A stretch of 48,714 bases of DNA. It comes from an uncultured Mediterraneibacter sp. Lineage in GTDB: Bacteria; Bacillota; Clostridia; Lachnospirales; Lachnospiraceae. Positions 17,454 to 26,139 of this stretch are shown here, in pieces. The stretch spans positions 1 through 48,714 of the forward strand of contig CALWDM010000013.1 in NCBI GenBank assembly GCA_944376695.1. The letters run 5' to 3'. A model generated the notes under the pieces. The model saw only the letters and a list, made by a program, of their open reading frames with translations, did no database searches and had not been told where the DNA came from. The position numbers and the translations under genes were made by a program. The stretch's first letter is position 1; each line of letters opens with the position of its first letter.

Positions 17454-19124
17454 TTGGAAATTCGAAAATGCAGTGTCTGCATCAACGGAGAGACGAGAGA
17501 GTATGACGCAGGCACTCCTTACCAGGATATCGCCGAAGAACTACAGCCGCAGTATGAGCACCAGATCGTGCTTGCCTTCGTGGATGGAAATCATCTAAGA
17601 GAGCTGCGCAGGAGAGTGGAGAAGGACTGCCAGCTTGCGTTTGTCACGACAGGTGACCCGATCGGGCATGAGGCATATAAAAGGAGTATGTGCTTCCTCC
17701 TGGTCAAGGCTGTCCATGATGTGGCGGGACATGACAGGATCGAGAGGGTGAGGATCCATTTTTCCGTGGATAAAGGGTATTATTGTACAGTGGAAGGCGG
17801 TGTTGAACTGACGGAAGGATTCCTGGAGAAGGTATCTGCCCGGATGAGGAAGCTCTCTGCTGATAAGATCGCCATCGGAAAGAGGAGTGTCCATACTTAT
17901 GATGCGGTGGAAATGTTCCACAGGCACGGCATGTATGACAAGGAACGGCTGTTTGAGTACAGGCGCGTGTCAAAGGTCAATATATACAGCATCAATGAAT
18001 TTGAAGACTATTACTATGGCTATATGGTACCTGATGCGGGATGCCTGAAATATTTCTCCCTGCATCTGTATGATGAAGGCTTTGTGATCCAGATGCCTGT
18101 CAGGGAAGAACCGGAGAAGGTGCCGGAGTTTCAGCCCAGCCCGAAGCTCTTCCAGGTGCTGAAGGAATCGGTGCTCTGGGGCGACTGTCAGGATATCGAG
18201 ACGGTGGGCGCGCTGAATGATATGATCACAAAGAATGATATGCGGGAGGTGGTCCTGGTCCAGGAGGCCCATCAGGAACGGCAGATCGGGGAGATCGCCA
18301 AGAAGATCGCTGAGAAAGGGAATGTCAAGTTTGTCCTGATCGCAGGCCCTTCATCATCAGGGAAGACGACCTTTTCGCACCGTCTTTCCATACAGCTGCG
18401 TGTAAACGGGCTGCGTCCTCATCCGATCGCAGTGGACAATTACTTTGTGGACAGGGAGCACACGCCGAAGGATAAGGACGGGAATTATAACTTTGAATGC
18501 CTGGAAGCCATTGATATCGCGAGCTTCAATGAGGATATGAAAGCTCTGCTGGAGGGAAAAGAAGTTTATCTCCCTGTCTTTGATTTTAAGACAGGGAAGA
18601 GGAAATATGAGAACCGGCCGAAGAAGCTGGGACCCCAGGATATCCTTGTCATCGAGGGGATCCATTGCCTGAATCCAAAACTGACAGAGCTGATGGAGGA
18701 TGAGAATAAATTTAAGATCTATATCAGCGCGCTGACTCAGCTCAATATCGATGAGCACAACCGGGTGCCCGGCACGGACGGGCGGCTGATCCGCCGGATC
18801 GTCCGGGATGCACGCACGAGAGGCGCTTCTGCCACGAAGACGATCGCCATGTGGTCTTCTGTGAGAAGAGGAGAGGAGGAGAATATCTTTCCTTTCCAGG
18901 AGCAGGCTGACGTGATGTTTAATTCCTCCCTTCTCTATGAACTCGCTGTGCTTAAACAGTATGTGGAACCGCTGCTGTTCGGCGTGGACAAAGATTCAGA
19001 GGAATATCTGGAAGCCAAGAGGCTGCTGAAGTTTTTTGATTATTTTGTAGGGATCGGAAGCGAATATATTCCGACCAATTCCCTGCTGAGAGAATTTATC
19101 GGGGGAGGATGCTTTCACGTATGA
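17454..19124 (+). CDS. Nucleoside (uridine) kinase with N-terminal TGS domain
   Basis: 556 residues starting with TTG 17454 behind AAGGAGGGG. An N-terminal TGS-like domain (about 1-60) and a threonyl-tRNA-synthetase-like second domain (about 61-200) precede a phosphoribulokinase/uridine kinase domain. The P-loop is GPSSSGKTT at 298-306, and VDNYFVDREHTPKDKDGNYNFE matches the uridine kinase nucleoside-binding region. This fused protein is widespread in Clostridia and usually annotated nucleoside kinase. The combination suggests a nucleotide- or tRNA-sensing input, but no function is proved for the TGS part. Confidence 0.88.
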   Translation: MEIRKCSVCINGETREYDAGTPYQDIAEELQPQYEHQIVLAFVDGNHLRELRRRVEKDCQLAFVTTGDPIGHEAYKRSMCFLLVKAVHDVAGHDRIERVRIHFSVDKGYYCTVEGGVELTEGFLEKVSARMRKLSADKIAIGKRSVHTYDAVEMFHRHGMYDKERLFEYRRVSKVNIYSINEFEDYYYGYMVPDAGCLKYFSLHLYDEGFVIQMPVREEPEKVPEFQPSPKLFQVLKESVLWGDCQDIETVGALNDMITKNDMREVVLVQEAHQERQIGEIAKKIAEKGNVKFVLIAGPSSSGKTTFSHRLSIQLRVNGLRPHPIAVDNYFVDREHTPKDKDGNYNFECLEAIDIASFNEDMKALLEGKEVYLPVFDFKTGKRKYENRPKKLGPQDILVIEGIHCLNPKLTELMEDENKFKIYISALTQLNIDEHNRVPGTDGRLIRRIVRDARTRGASATKTIAMWSSVRRGEEENIFPFQEQADVMFNSSLLYELAVLKQYVEPLLFGVDKDSEEYLEAKRLLKFFDYFVGIGSEYIPTNSLLREFIGGGCFHV

Positions 19125-19178
19125 AAAAACGGGGAGAAGATACAATGGAGAAAAAGGGAGAGCAGTATATTGATGCGG

Positions 19179-19208
19179 CAGGGGATGCGTTTTGCATCCC
19201 CTGTATTT
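19179..19208 (+). terminator. Terminator after the nucleoside kinase gene
   Basis: A perfect 10-bp stem (CAGGGGATGC at 19179-19188 with GCATCCCCTG at 19194-19203) with a 5-nt loop is followed by TATTTT. Confidence 0.8.
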
Positions 19209-19235
19209 TCATGCCGACGGCGGCGGTCCGGGCAC

Positions 19236-19260
19236 AAAAAAACCTCGTTTGAAACGAGGC
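19236..19260 (-). terminator. Terminator of the tRNA-Val/tRNA-Met transcript
   Basis: Read on the minus strand, CCTCGTTT (complement of 19252-19259) pairs with AAACGAGG (complement of 19243-19250) and is followed by seven Ts (19242-19236). It lies 12 nt after tRNA-Met. Confidence 0.85.
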
Positions 19261-19271
19261 TCTTTAATGAA

Positions 19272-19345
19272 TAGCGGAAACTGGATTTGAACCAGCGACA
19301 CCACGGGTATGAACCGTGTGCTCTAGCCAACTGAGCTATTCCGCC
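19272..19345 (-). tRNA. tRNA-Met (anticodon CAT)
   Basis: 74 nt without an encoded CCA. The acceptor arm GGCGGAA pairs with TTCCGCT (G-T at the first pair), with discriminator A at 19272. The anticodon stem CACGG/CCGTG frames the loop TTCATAC, so the anticodon is CAT. The T-loop is TTCAAAT. An acceptor with a paired first position (G-T) and no CCC/GGG initiator stem suggests elongator tRNA-Met; a tRNA-Ile2 with a modified C cannot be excluded. Confidence 0.93.
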
Positions 19346-19360
19346 ATATTAGGTTATATA

Positions 19361-19433
19361 TGGGGCCTATAGGGCTCGAACCTATGACCCTCTGCTTGTA
19401 AGGCAGATGCTCTCCCAGCTGAGCTAAGACCCC
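19361..19433 (-). tRNA. tRNA-Val (anticodon TAC)
   Basis: 73 nt without an encoded CCA. The acceptor GGGGTCT pairs with AGGCCCC; the anticodon stem TCTGC/GCAGA frames CTTACAA, giving anticodon TAC; the T-loop is TTCGAGC. It lies 15 nt upstream of tRNA-Met in the same transcript. Confidence 0.95.
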
Positions 19434-19440
19434 ATATTTT

Positions 19441-19472
19441 AGCGGGTTTCGAAGTCCTTTCCGCAACCCGCT
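19441..19472 (-). other. Leader hairpin of the tRNA transcript
   Basis: A perfect 8-bp inverted repeat (AGCGGGTT at 19441-19448, AACCCGCT at 19465-19472) lies between the predicted transcription start and mature tRNA-Val. It would form the 5' leader removed by RNase P. No T-run follows on either strand. Confidence 0.5.
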
Positions 19473-19477
19473 TTGCT

Positions 19478-19507
19478 ATTATACTATCAGGATGAGACTC
19501 ATGTCAA
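19478..19507 (-). promoter_or_regulatory. Consensus promoter for tRNA-Val/tRNA-Met
   Basis: On the minus strand a perfect TTGACA (complement of 19502-19507) is followed after 18 bp by a perfect TATAAT (complement of 19478-19483). Transcription would start near 19471, about 38 nt before tRNA-Val. Confidence 0.88.
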
Positions 19508-19614
19508 CACTTTTTTAAAAAAAGTATTTTGAGTATTTGGACAGGGATAGTTCTGGAATTGCAATATAAGTTATGATAAAATAATACGCAGAATGATTAC
19601 GGAGGATAAAGACA

Positions 19615-19929
19615 ATGAACAATAAAACAGGGTATGGATTACGGATTGTACTGGGAGGCTATCTGGCCTACCTGGGCATCAGGATGCTCGTCCAGACAGT
19701 AAATGACAGACCGGAGAATATGATGTTCATGGGGACGATGGCAGTTCTTTTTGCAGTGGCAGGTATCGCATATGCAGGACACAGTCTGAAAAAAGTGTGG
19801 GGGAGCAGAAAGGAAGAGACAAAATCCTCCGAAGAAGAAAAGACCGGGGCGGATGGAGCTCCGGAGGAAACAGCAGATGCTGCAGGAGAAGAGAGAGAAG
19901 AGATGGAGAATAACGATAAGGAGAAGTGA
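19615..19929 (+). CDS. Small two-TM membrane protein with acidic tail (unknown)
   Basis: 104 residues. Two hydrophobic segments at about 8-27 and 36-56 are followed by a cytoplasmic-looking Lys/Arg patch ([12 protein letters not shown]) and a Glu/Asp-rich tail (about 68-104). ACGGAGG lies upstream of ATG 19615. I do not recognise a family. It overlaps the open frame of ispF, so it probably belongs to the same transcript; the position may be incidental. Confidence 0.75.
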   Translation: MNNKTGYGLRIVLGGYLAYLGIRMLVQTVNDRPENMMFMGTMAVLFAVAGIAYAGHSLKKVWGSRKEETKSSEEEKTGADGAPEETADAAGEEREEMENNDKEK

Positions 19930-19931
19930 CG

Positions 19932-20507
19932 ATGAGGACAGGTATGGGATATGACGTTCACAGGCTGACTGAGGGCAGAAAACTGATTCTGGGAGGAGTG
20001 GAGATCCCCTATGAAAAAGGGCTCCTGGGACATTCTGATGCGGATGTGCTTGTGCACGCGGTGATGGACGCCCTGCTGGGGGCCGCGGCTCTGGGAGATA
20101 TCGGAAAGCATTTCCCGGATACAGACCCCCAATATGAAGGGATTTCCAGTATCCGGCTTCTTGAGCATGTGGGCAGAATTTTGGATGAAAAAGGGTATGT
20201 GATCGAGAACATCGACGCTACGATTATCGCGCAGCATCCAAGAATGCGCCCTTATATTGACCAGATGCGGGAGAATATCGCAGAGGCGCTGAAAATCGAG
20301 ACAGATCAGGTGAATGTAAAGGCGACGACAGAGGAAGGGCTTGGATTCACCGGTACAGGAGAGGGCATTTCCTCCCAGGCGATCTGCGCAGTGGAGAAGT
20401 ATACAAATTACGGGAGCGTGGATGTGACGGACGGAAGTCCGGCATGCGGCGGATGCTGCGCCCGTGCGGCGGGAAAGGATGATCAGAATGATACTGCGCA
20501 GGCTTGA
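19932..20507 (+). CDS. ispF: 2-C-methyl-D-erythritol 2,4-cyclodiphosphate synthase
   Basis: 191 residues from ATG 19932 (GGAGAAG upstream); a GTG two codons earlier is possible. It cyclises CDP-methylerythritol phosphate in the non-mevalonate isoprenoid pathway. Zinc ligands D8 and H10 (GYDVHRL) and H42 ([10 protein letters not shown]) are present, as are the family segments [13 protein letters not shown] and [20 protein letters not shown]. The family normally ends soon after the [13 protein letters not shown] segment, at about 155-160 residues. Here about 30 more residues follow, including [12 protein letters not shown], overlapping the next gene by 20 bp. Confidence 0.95.
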   Translation: MRTGMGYDVHRLTEGRKLILGGVEIPYEKGLLGHSDADVLVHAVMDALLGAAALGDIGKHFPDTDPQYEGISSIRLLEHVGRILDEKGYVIENIDATIIAQHPRMRPYIDQMRENIAEALKIETDQVNVKATTEEGLGFTGTGEGISSQAICAVEKYTNYGSVDVTDGSPACGGCCARAAGKDDQNDTAQA

Positions 20508-21750
20508 TCCGGCGGAACACGGGAAGACGAGAAGACTTTGGGAGGAGGTCTTTCCGGATGACACAAAAGCTTTTCTGGATTACTATTATTATATCAGGAC
20601 AAGGGACAATGCAATCTATGTTATAGAGGAAGAGGGGGAAATCTGCTCCATGCTTCAGCTCAACCCATATACAGTCAGGGTGGAGGGGCAAGAGTTCCCG
20701 TCCGCCTATGTGATTGCGGTCGCCACGAGAAAGGAATACCGAAGCCGTGGCTATATGGGAGCCCTGCTCAGGACTTCCCTGAAAGAGATGTACAGCAGGG
20801 GGATCCCGTTTACGTTTCTGATGCCCGCGGCGGAAGCGATCTATACGCCGTATGATTTCCGGTATATATACAGCCAGGACACAGGGACGCTGATCCGCGG
20901 GAAAAGAGACGGAGCGCTGTACTGGAAGAGTGAGGGAGACAGCCCGGTCCATTCTGAAATAAAGGCTGAGGTAAAAGCCGCGGAGCTGGAAAAAGGATGG
21001 GGAGGTAACGTCCTCTCTTCGGACGCTGGACTCTGGGATGCAGAAGAGCTGTCCGGCTTTTTTGAAGACAATTTTGCGGACAGGTTCCAGGTGTGTACGG
21101 TAAGGGATGCCGCATATTATCAGACGATGATTCTGGAGCAGCAGAGCGAAAGGGGCGGCGTGCGGCTCATGCGCCGGGACGGCGCCCTGAAAGGGTTTTA
21201 TGCCTATGCAGGAGAGGAAGGGCTGGAGATCCGGGAACCGCTCTTCCTGCCGGGATACGAGGAGGATTTCAGAAGCTCTGCGGAAGAACTGGCGGACAGG
21301 ATGCAGGAGGGGCGGCAAAGAGAGACGGAACAGCAGGGAGATGTAAGCCAGCAGGAAATCCCGGTCTACGCGTGTCCGGCGGAATATGCGGATCGCAGGA
21401 AACCGCTCATCATGGCCAGGATCGTCAGCCTCAGAAAGCTGCTGTCCGCATTAAAGGTACCGGAAGAAGAGAGCGTGAATTGTTCTTTCGCTGTGATCGA
21501 TCCTCTGATAACAGAGAACAGCCGTGTCTGGAGGCTGACAAGCGGGATCGGTGAGACAGAGCTCCATGTAGGGGAGACTGAAGACTCGGAAGGCGTCCTG
21601 CCGGCTGCGGACCTCACGGAGCTGATTTTCGGGAGGGCGGCGCCTGAAGAACTCGCGGGCAGAGAGGGCGTGCTCCTGACAGAGAGGCTTGCCGGAGAAC
21701 TCAAAAAGATCATCACACTGTCCGGAGTGTGCTTTAATGAGATCGTTTGA
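20488..21750 (+). CDS. GNAT-family N-acetyltransferase, Eis-like
   Basis: 420 residues from ATG 20488 (GGGAAAGG upstream; earlier in-frame starts at 20464 and 20479 are possible). The N-terminal GNAT domain carries the acetyl-CoA loop [15 protein letters not shown] (about 82-96), with [12 protein letters not shown] before it. A second GNAT-like region and a C-terminal SCP2-like domain follow, and the protein ends NEIV. This is the layout of Eis-type acetyltransferases, in which the C-terminal carboxylate takes part in catalysis. The substrate is unknown; Eis relatives acetylate aminoglycosides or polyamines, but nothing here shows that. Confidence 0.82.
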   Translation: MILRRLDPAEHGKTRRLWEEVFPDDTKAFLDYYYYIRTRDNAIYVIEEEGEICSMLQLNPYTVRVEGQEFPSAYVIAVATRKEYRSRGYMGALLRTSLKEMYSRGIPFTFLMPAAEAIYTPYDFRYIYSQDTGTLIRGKRDGALYWKSEGDSPVHSEIKAEVKAAELEKGWGGNVLSSDAGLWDAEELSGFFEDNFADRFQVCTVRDAAYYQTMILEQQSERGGVRLMRRDGALKGFYAYAGEEGLEIREPLFLPGYEEDFRSSAEELADRMQEGRQRETEQQGDVSQQEIPVYACPAEYADRRKPLIMARIVSLRKLLSALKVPEEESVNCSFAVIDPLITENSRVWRLTSGIGETELHVGETEDSEGVLPAADLTELIFGRAAPEELAGREGVLLTERLAGELKKIITLSGVCFNEIV

Positions 21751-21760
21751 GCGCTTTGGG

Positions 21761-21789
21761 TTGACAAACTGCTGAAAGTTGCATAAGAT
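21761..21789 (+). promoter_or_regulatory. Promoter of the cysE-cysS T-box transcript
   Basis: TTGACA (21761-21766) is followed after 17 bp by TAAGAT (21784-21789), just upstream of the T-box leader. It starts 10 bp after the acetyltransferase stop, so cysE begins a new transcription unit. Confidence 0.85.
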
Positions 21790-21799
21790 AGGAAAGAAA

Positions 21800-22034
21800 G
21801 GCAAAGAACGGGAAGAGTAACGGTTTTGGTAATACTCAGAGAGGGGATGCAGCAGGCTGAGAGCAGCCCTGTATGGATAAACTGTGAAGTGCGCCCGGGA
21901 GCTGATCCTGCGAACGGACAGAGTAGCGGGATACGTGTGGCAGACGTTACAGGCTGATGAGTGAAAGAGAAATTCTTTTATTGGAGTGGAACCGCGGAAA
22001 TAACTTCGTCTCTGACTGGAGGCGGAGTTTTTTA
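21800..22034 (+). ncRNA. T-box riboswitch leader, probably cysteine-specific
   Basis: The T-box signature TGGAACCGCGG is at 21987-21997, where TGGA contacts the uncharged tRNA end. Stem I occupies about 21806-21905, and the candidate specifier codon TGC (Cys) is at 21890-21892 in GAAGTGCGCC. A terminator competes with the antiterminator: arms 22002-22012 and 22019-22029 pair over 11 bp, followed by T-run 22028-22033. Uncharged tRNA-Cys would favour read-through into cysE-cysS. Specificity is inferred from the TGC position and the downstream genes. Confidence 0.93.
22002..22033 (+). terminator. T-box regulatory terminator
   Basis: An 11-bp stem (two G-T pairs) with a 6-nt loop and a run of six Ts forms the OFF state of the cysteine T-box. 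Confidence 0.88.
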
Positions 22035-22093
22035 TTCTATTGGTAAGTTCTCAGGACTTCCCTGCGGATGTTTTGTTGTGATAAGGAGAAAAA

Positions 22094-22780
22094 ATGGGGC
22101 TTATATCGTATATTAAAGAAGAGATACGGGTCGTCAGAGAGAGAGACCCTGCGATCAGGTCCAGTCTGGAGGTGTTCCTGTACCCCAGCTTCCGGGTGAT
22201 ACTGAGATACCGGCTGGCGCATAAGCTGTACTTAAAGAAGCATTATTTTCTGGCCAGGTGGATCTCGCAGAGGGCGGCGAGGAAGACCGGGATCGAGATC
22301 CATCCCGGGGCGACCATCGGGAAAGGTCTGTTTATCGATCACGGCAGCGGCGTGATCATCGGCGAGACCACGGTCATCGGCGACAATGTGACCCTGTATC
22401 AGGGCGTGACCCTGGGAGGTACGGGAAAGGAGCAGGGAAAGCGCCATCCGACCCTGGAGGACAATGTAATGGTAAGCGCGGGGGCAAAGATCCTCGGGTC
22501 GTTTACCATCGGTGAAAATTCGAAGATCGGAGCAGGATCTGTCGTGCTGGAAGAGGTGCCGCCGAACTGTACGGTGGTCGGGGTGCCGGGAAGAATCGTC
22601 CGCATGGGGAATAAGAAAGTGCCGAGGACAGATATGGATCAGATCCACCTGCCGGATCCTGTACTGGATGATATCAGGAAGCTCCAGCAGGAGAATATCC
22701 ATCTGCACGGGGAGCTGAGGCGTCTTGTGAAAGAGATAAGATGCGTAGAGGAGAAAGGAGACTATGATGAAGATCTATAA
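22094..22780 (+). CDS. cysE: Serine O-acetyltransferase
   Basis: 228 residues. It acetylates serine with acetyl-CoA to O-acetylserine, the precursor of cysteine. A helical N-terminal part (about 1-65) precedes the left-handed beta-helix of hexapeptide repeats ([20 protein letters not shown] and onward). The catalytic His is H83 in [22 protein letters not shown] forms the conserved active-site loop. AAGGAGA precedes ATG 22094. It is under T-box control and overlaps cysS by 17 bp, so cysteine synthesis and charging are switched together. Confidence 0.95.
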   Translation: MGLISYIKEEIRVVRERDPAIRSSLEVFLYPSFRVILRYRLAHKLYLKKHYFLARWISQRAARKTGIEIHPGATIGKGLFIDHGSGVIIGETTVIGDNVTLYQGVTLGGTGKEQGKRHPTLEDNVMVSAGAKILGSFTIGENSKIGAGSVVLEEVPPNCTVVGVPGRIVRMGNKKVPRTDMDQIHLPDPVLDDIRKLQQENIHLHGELRRLVKEIRCVEEKGDYDEDL

Positions 22781-24173
22781 TACGATGTCAAAGAAGAAAG
22801 AGGAGTTTCTTCCTCTGGAAGAGGGAAAAGTGAAGATGTATGTGTGCGGGCCTACGGTATATAACTTTATCCATATCGGGAATGCCCGCCCGATGATCGC
22901 GTTCGATACGGTGAGACGCTATTTTGAGTATAAAGGGTATGATGTAAATTTTGTGTCAAATTTCACGGACGTGGATGATAAGATCATCAAGAAAGCGATC
23001 GAGGAGGGCGTGACCGCGGAGGAGATCTCAAAGCGCTATATCGCCGAGTGCAAAAAGGATATGGAGGCAATGAATATCAAGCCTGCGACTAAGAATCCTC
23101 TTGCCACGGAGGAGATCTGCGGCATGGTGGACATGATCCAGACCCTGATCGATAAAGGCTATGCCTACGAAAAAAATGGCACAGTGTACTACCGTACCAG
23201 AAAGTTCGAGGGATACGGAAAACTGTCGCACAAAAATCTGGACGATCTTCAGTCCGGCGGCAGGACTCTTTTGGTGACCGGCGAGGATGAGAAGGAAGAT
23301 CCCCTTGACTTTGTGCTGTGGAAGCCGAAAAAAGAAGGGGAGCCTGCGTGGGAGTCACCGTGGAGCGAAGGGCGTCCGGGATGGCATATCGAGTGCTCGG
23401 AGATGTCCAAGAAATATCTCGGGGAACAGATCGATATCCATGCGGGTGGAGAGGATCTGATCTTCCCTCACCATGAAAATGAGATCGCCCAGAGCGAGGC
23501 TGCCAACGGCAGGGAATTTGCAAAGTATTGGATGCACAACGGATTCCTCAACATCGACAACCGCAAGATGTCCAAATCCCTGGGGAATTTCTTTACGGTG
23601 CGTGAGATCAGCGAGAAATATGACCTCCAGGTACTCCGCTTTTTCATGCTGAGCGCACATTACAGGAGCCCGCTGAATTTCAGCGCAGAGCTGATGGAGG
23701 CCGCAAAGAACGGGCTGGAGCGTATCCTGACCGCTGCGGAAAACCTGAGGTTCCTGTCCGGAAACGCAGGGGACGGCGCGATGACAGAGGAAGAGAAGGA
23801 GCTATATGCCAGGACAGAAAAATATGTGGCTGACTTTGAGCACGCCATGAATGATGACTTCAATACAGCGGACGCGATCGCGGCTGTATTTGACCTTGTG
23901 AAATATGTCAATACCACAGCGGACGGATCCCGTTCCGGAGAATATCTGGACAGTCTGTATGCCCGCCTTCAGACACTGACGGATGTGCTTGGCATTATCG
24001 TTGACAAAGAGGAAGAGATGCTTGACGCGGACATCGAGGCAATGATCGAGAAGCGGCAGGCTGCGAGAAAGGAAAGAAATTTCGCTCTGGCTGACCAGAT
24101 CAGGGATGAACTTCTGGCAAAAGGGATCATTCTTGAGGATACGAGAGAAGGAGTAAAATGGAAAAAAGCTTAG
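22764..24173 (+). CDS. cysS: Cysteinyl-tRNA synthetase
   Basis: 469 residues. It is a class I synthetase that charges tRNA-Cys. The zinc/Cys-binding start [18 protein letters not shown] holds C28 and the HIGN form of the HIGH motif; KMSKSLGNF near residue 270 is the second signature. The C-terminal anticodon region ends in [28 protein letters not shown] precedes ATG 22764 (ATG 22767 is an alternative). It overlaps cysE upstream and mrnC downstream (16 bp). Confidence 0.97.
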   Translation: MMKIYNTMSKKKEEFLPLEEGKVKMYVCGPTVYNFIHIGNARPMIAFDTVRRYFEYKGYDVNFVSNFTDVDDKIIKKAIEEGVTAEEISKRYIAECKKDMEAMNIKPATKNPLATEEICGMVDMIQTLIDKGYAYEKNGTVYYRTRKFEGYGKLSHKNLDDLQSGGRTLLVTGEDEKEDPLDFVLWKPKKEGEPAWESPWSEGRPGWHIECSEMSKKYLGEQIDIHAGGEDLIFPHHENEIAQSEAANGREFAKYWMHNGFLNIDNRKMSKSLGNFFTVREISEKYDLQVLRFFMLSAHYRSPLNFSAELMEAAKNGLERILTAAENLRFLSGNAGDGAMTEEEKELYARTEKYVADFEHAMNDDFNTADAIAAVFDLVKYVNTTADGSRSGEYLDSLYARLQTLTDVLGIIVDKEEEMLDADIEAMIEKRQAARKERNFALADQIRDELLAKGIILEDTREGVKWKKA

Positions 24174-24637
24174 AGTTCGGGTTCGAGCATTATATGGAAC
24201 AGATACCTGGTATGGGGACAGTGGATCCCCGTGCCAGCTCTCCGCTTGTGCTGGCATATATCGGAGACTGTGTCTTTGACCTGATCATCAAGATGATGGT
24301 GGCAGGCAAGGGCAACAGGCAGGTCTATAAGCTGCATGAGGAGACCAGCCATTATGTACAGGCGTCTGCGCAGTCATTTATGATGCGCGCCATGCAGGAG
24401 CATCTGACAGAAGAAGAACATGCAGTGTACCGGAGGGGAAGAAACGCGCGGAGTGTCTCCCCGGCGAAAAATCAGTCGATCACAGATTACCGGCGGGCTA
24501 CGGGTTTTGAGGCGCTCATCGGGTATCTGTACCTGGACAGGGAGTATGCAAGGCTCACGGAGCTGGTGTCTATCGGGCTTGAGAGCATGAGGGCAGCAGA
24601 CGGGGAAGAGAGCACAGAAGATGCAGGGAAACCATAG
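24158..24637 (+). CDS. mrnC: Mini-ribonuclease III
   Basis: 159 residues, a lone RNase III catalytic domain without the double-stranded RNA-binding domain. [15 protein letters not shown] (about 28-42) carries the catalytic Asp; [20 protein letters not shown] follows, and [17 protein letters not shown] is the second catalytic segment. In Bacillus, Mini-III matures the ends of 23S rRNA. Its place after cysS and before rlmB is conserved in Firmicutes. The last 17 bp overlap the rlmB start. Confidence 0.94.
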   Translation: MEKSLEFGFEHYMEQIPGMGTVDPRASSPLVLAYIGDCVFDLIIKMMVAGKGNRQVYKLHEETSHYVQASAQSFMMRAMQEHLTEEEHAVYRRGRNARSVSPAKNQSITDYRRATGFEALIGYLYLDREYARLTELVSIGLESMRAADGEESTEDAGKP

Positions 24638-24710
24638 AATGCAGGAGAATCACAGAATGCAGGAAAATCAAGGGATGCGGGGAAATCACAGAATGCAGGA
24701 AAATTACGGC
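24621..24710 (+). repeat. 18-bp imperfect tandem repeats at the rlmB start
   Basis: Five units of about 18 bp, each beginning ATGC(A/G)GG or ATGCAGGA and containing AA(T/C)CA, run from 24621 to about 24710. They encode the Met-Gln/Arg-Gly/Glu-Asn repeats of RlmB. Every unit holds an in-frame ATG, giving several possible starts. Confidence 0.8.
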
Positions 24711-25493
24711 CATCAGGGGAATCATACAGAAGATCAGAGACAGGACAGGGAGCATACTCTTGTCATTGAGGGACGCAATGCGGTGCTGGAGGCGTTCCGG
24801 TCCGGGCGCACCATTGACAAGCTCTTTGTGCTGGACGGCTGTCAGGACGGCCCGGTGAGGACCATTATCCGGGAGGCAAAGAAGCGTGGCTCGGTCCTGA
24901 ATTTTGTAGGGAAGGAGCGCCTGACCCGGCTCAGCCAGACAGGCAGGCATCAGGGAGTCATTGCCTATGCTGCCGCATATGCCTATGCTGAGGTGGAAGA
25001 TATGCTGAAGCTGGCAGAGGAGAGGGGGGAAGCCCCGTTTCTCCTCCTTCTGGACGGGATCGAGGATCCCCATAATCTGGGCGCGATCATACGGACCGCG
25101 AATATCGCAGGCGCACACGGGGTCATTATCCCCAGGAGGCGCGCTGCCGGGCTGACGGCGACTGTGGCAAAGACCTCCGCAGGGGCGCTCAATTATACCC
25201 CGGTGGCAAAGGTGACGAACCTGGCAAAGACGATGGAAGAGCTGAAAGAAAAAGGGATCTGGTTCGTCTGCGCGGATATGGACGGAGAAGAGATGTACAG
25301 CCTGGACCTGACAGGCCCCATAGGCCTTGTGATAGGAAACGAAGGGGAAGGGGTGAGCCGTCTGGTAAAAGAAACATGTGATTTTACTGCCGGGATCCCG
25401 ATGAAGGGGGAGATCAATTCCCTGAACGCATCTGTGGCCGGAGGGGTCCTGGCGTATGAGATCGTGCGGCAGCGGCTGCAGAAAGCGCGGTGA
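24621..25493 (+). CDS. rlmB: 23S rRNA (guanosine-2'-O-)-methyltransferase RlmB/TrmH family
   Basis: 290 residues. A SpoU/SPOUT methyltransferase core (about 128-290) with LLLDGIEDPHNLGAIIRTANI, IGLVIGNEGEGVSRLV and IPMKGEINSLNASVAGGVLAYEI gives the three SPOUT motifs. A substrate-binding domain starts at VIEGRNAVLEAF. Ahead of this lies an unusual tail of about 40 residues made of six-residue repeats ([30 protein letters not shown]). If translation started nearer HTLVIEGRNAV the length would be normal, but no Met lies between MQENYG and the core. It overlaps mrnC by 17 bp. Confidence 0.93.
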   Translation: MQGNHRMQENHRMQENQGMRGNHRMQENYGHQGNHTEDQRQDREHTLVIEGRNAVLEAFRSGRTIDKLFVLDGCQDGPVRTIIREAKKRGSVLNFVGKERLTRLSQTGRHQGVIAYAAAYAYAEVEDMLKLAEERGEAPFLLLLDGIEDPHNLGAIIRTANIAGAHGVIIPRRRAAGLTATVAKTSAGALNYTPVAKVTNLAKTMEELKEKGIWFVCADMDGEEMYSLDLTGPIGLVIGNEGEGVSRLVKETCDFTAGIPMKGEINSLNASVAGGVLAYEIVRQRLQKAR

Positions 25494-25498
25494 CCGGG

Positions 25499-26119
25499 AT
25501 GGGGAAATATGACAGGCTGACGGACGAGCAGCTCATCGAAAGACTCGGGGCGGGCGAGCGGGAGATTATGGACCATCTCATGGTTAAATATAAATCCATG
25601 GTCCGGAAAAAGGCCCGCGCCATGTACCTTCTGGGCGGGGAGAATGAGGACCTGATCCAGGAAGGAATGATTGGCCTGATCAAGGCGGTGCGGGACTTTG
25701 ATCCGTCCCAGGGCACCTCCTTTTCCAGCTTTGCGGAGCTGTGTGTGTCCAGGCAGATGTACAGTGCGATCGAGGCGTCAAAGAGAAAGAAACATCTTCC
25801 GCTGAACACCTATATTTCTCTCTATGAAGAGAGCGAAGTAGAGAAGGACGGCAGGACGATGCCTCTGATCGATACGATCGAGCCGGAGCAGGAGACTGAC
25901 CCTGAGGCTCTGTATTTTGGAAAAGAATATACAGAGGCGTTCGTGGAGCAGCTGAAGGGAAACTTAAGCGCTCTGGAAAATCATGTCCTTTATCTTCACC
26001 TGATGGGGACGGATTACAGAAAGATCGCGGAGCTGCTTGACAAGAGTCCGAAATCGATCGATAATGCACTGCAAAGGATAAAAAGCAAGGCGGAGAAGAT
26101 GCTCCGCCGGGACGAGTGA
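25499..26119 (+). CDS. sigH: Sporulation sigma factor sigma-H
   Basis: 206 residues from ATG 25499; GTG 25490, overlapping the rlmB stop, is an alternative. Region 2 reads YLLGGENEDLIQEGMIGLIKAVRDFD and FAELCVSRQMYSAIEASKRKKHLPLNTYISL, the sigma-H pattern. Region 4 has DYRKIAELLDKSPKSIDNALQRIKSK, nearly the Bacillus SigH helix-turn-helix. In Bacillus and Clostridia SigH directs early sporulation and stationary-phase genes. Position downstream of rlmB matches Bacillus, but the yacP-like gene usually between them is absent. Confidence 0.94.
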   Translation: MGKYDRLTDEQLIERLGAGEREIMDHLMVKYKSMVRKKARAMYLLGGENEDLIQEGMIGLIKAVRDFDPSQGTSFSSFAELCVSRQMYSAIEASKRKKHLPLNTYISLYEESEVEKDGRTMPLIDTIEPEQETDPEALYFGKEYTEAFVEQLKGNLSALENHVLYLHLMGTDYRKIAELLDKSPKSIDNALQRIKSKAEKMLRRDE

Positions 26120-26139
26120 GAAAGACAGGAGATGAGAAG

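Noticed and set aside
24621..24710. Short repeats at rlmB as a CRISPR array
   Set aside because: Units are 18 bp, imperfect, contiguous without spacers and in frame with coding sequence.
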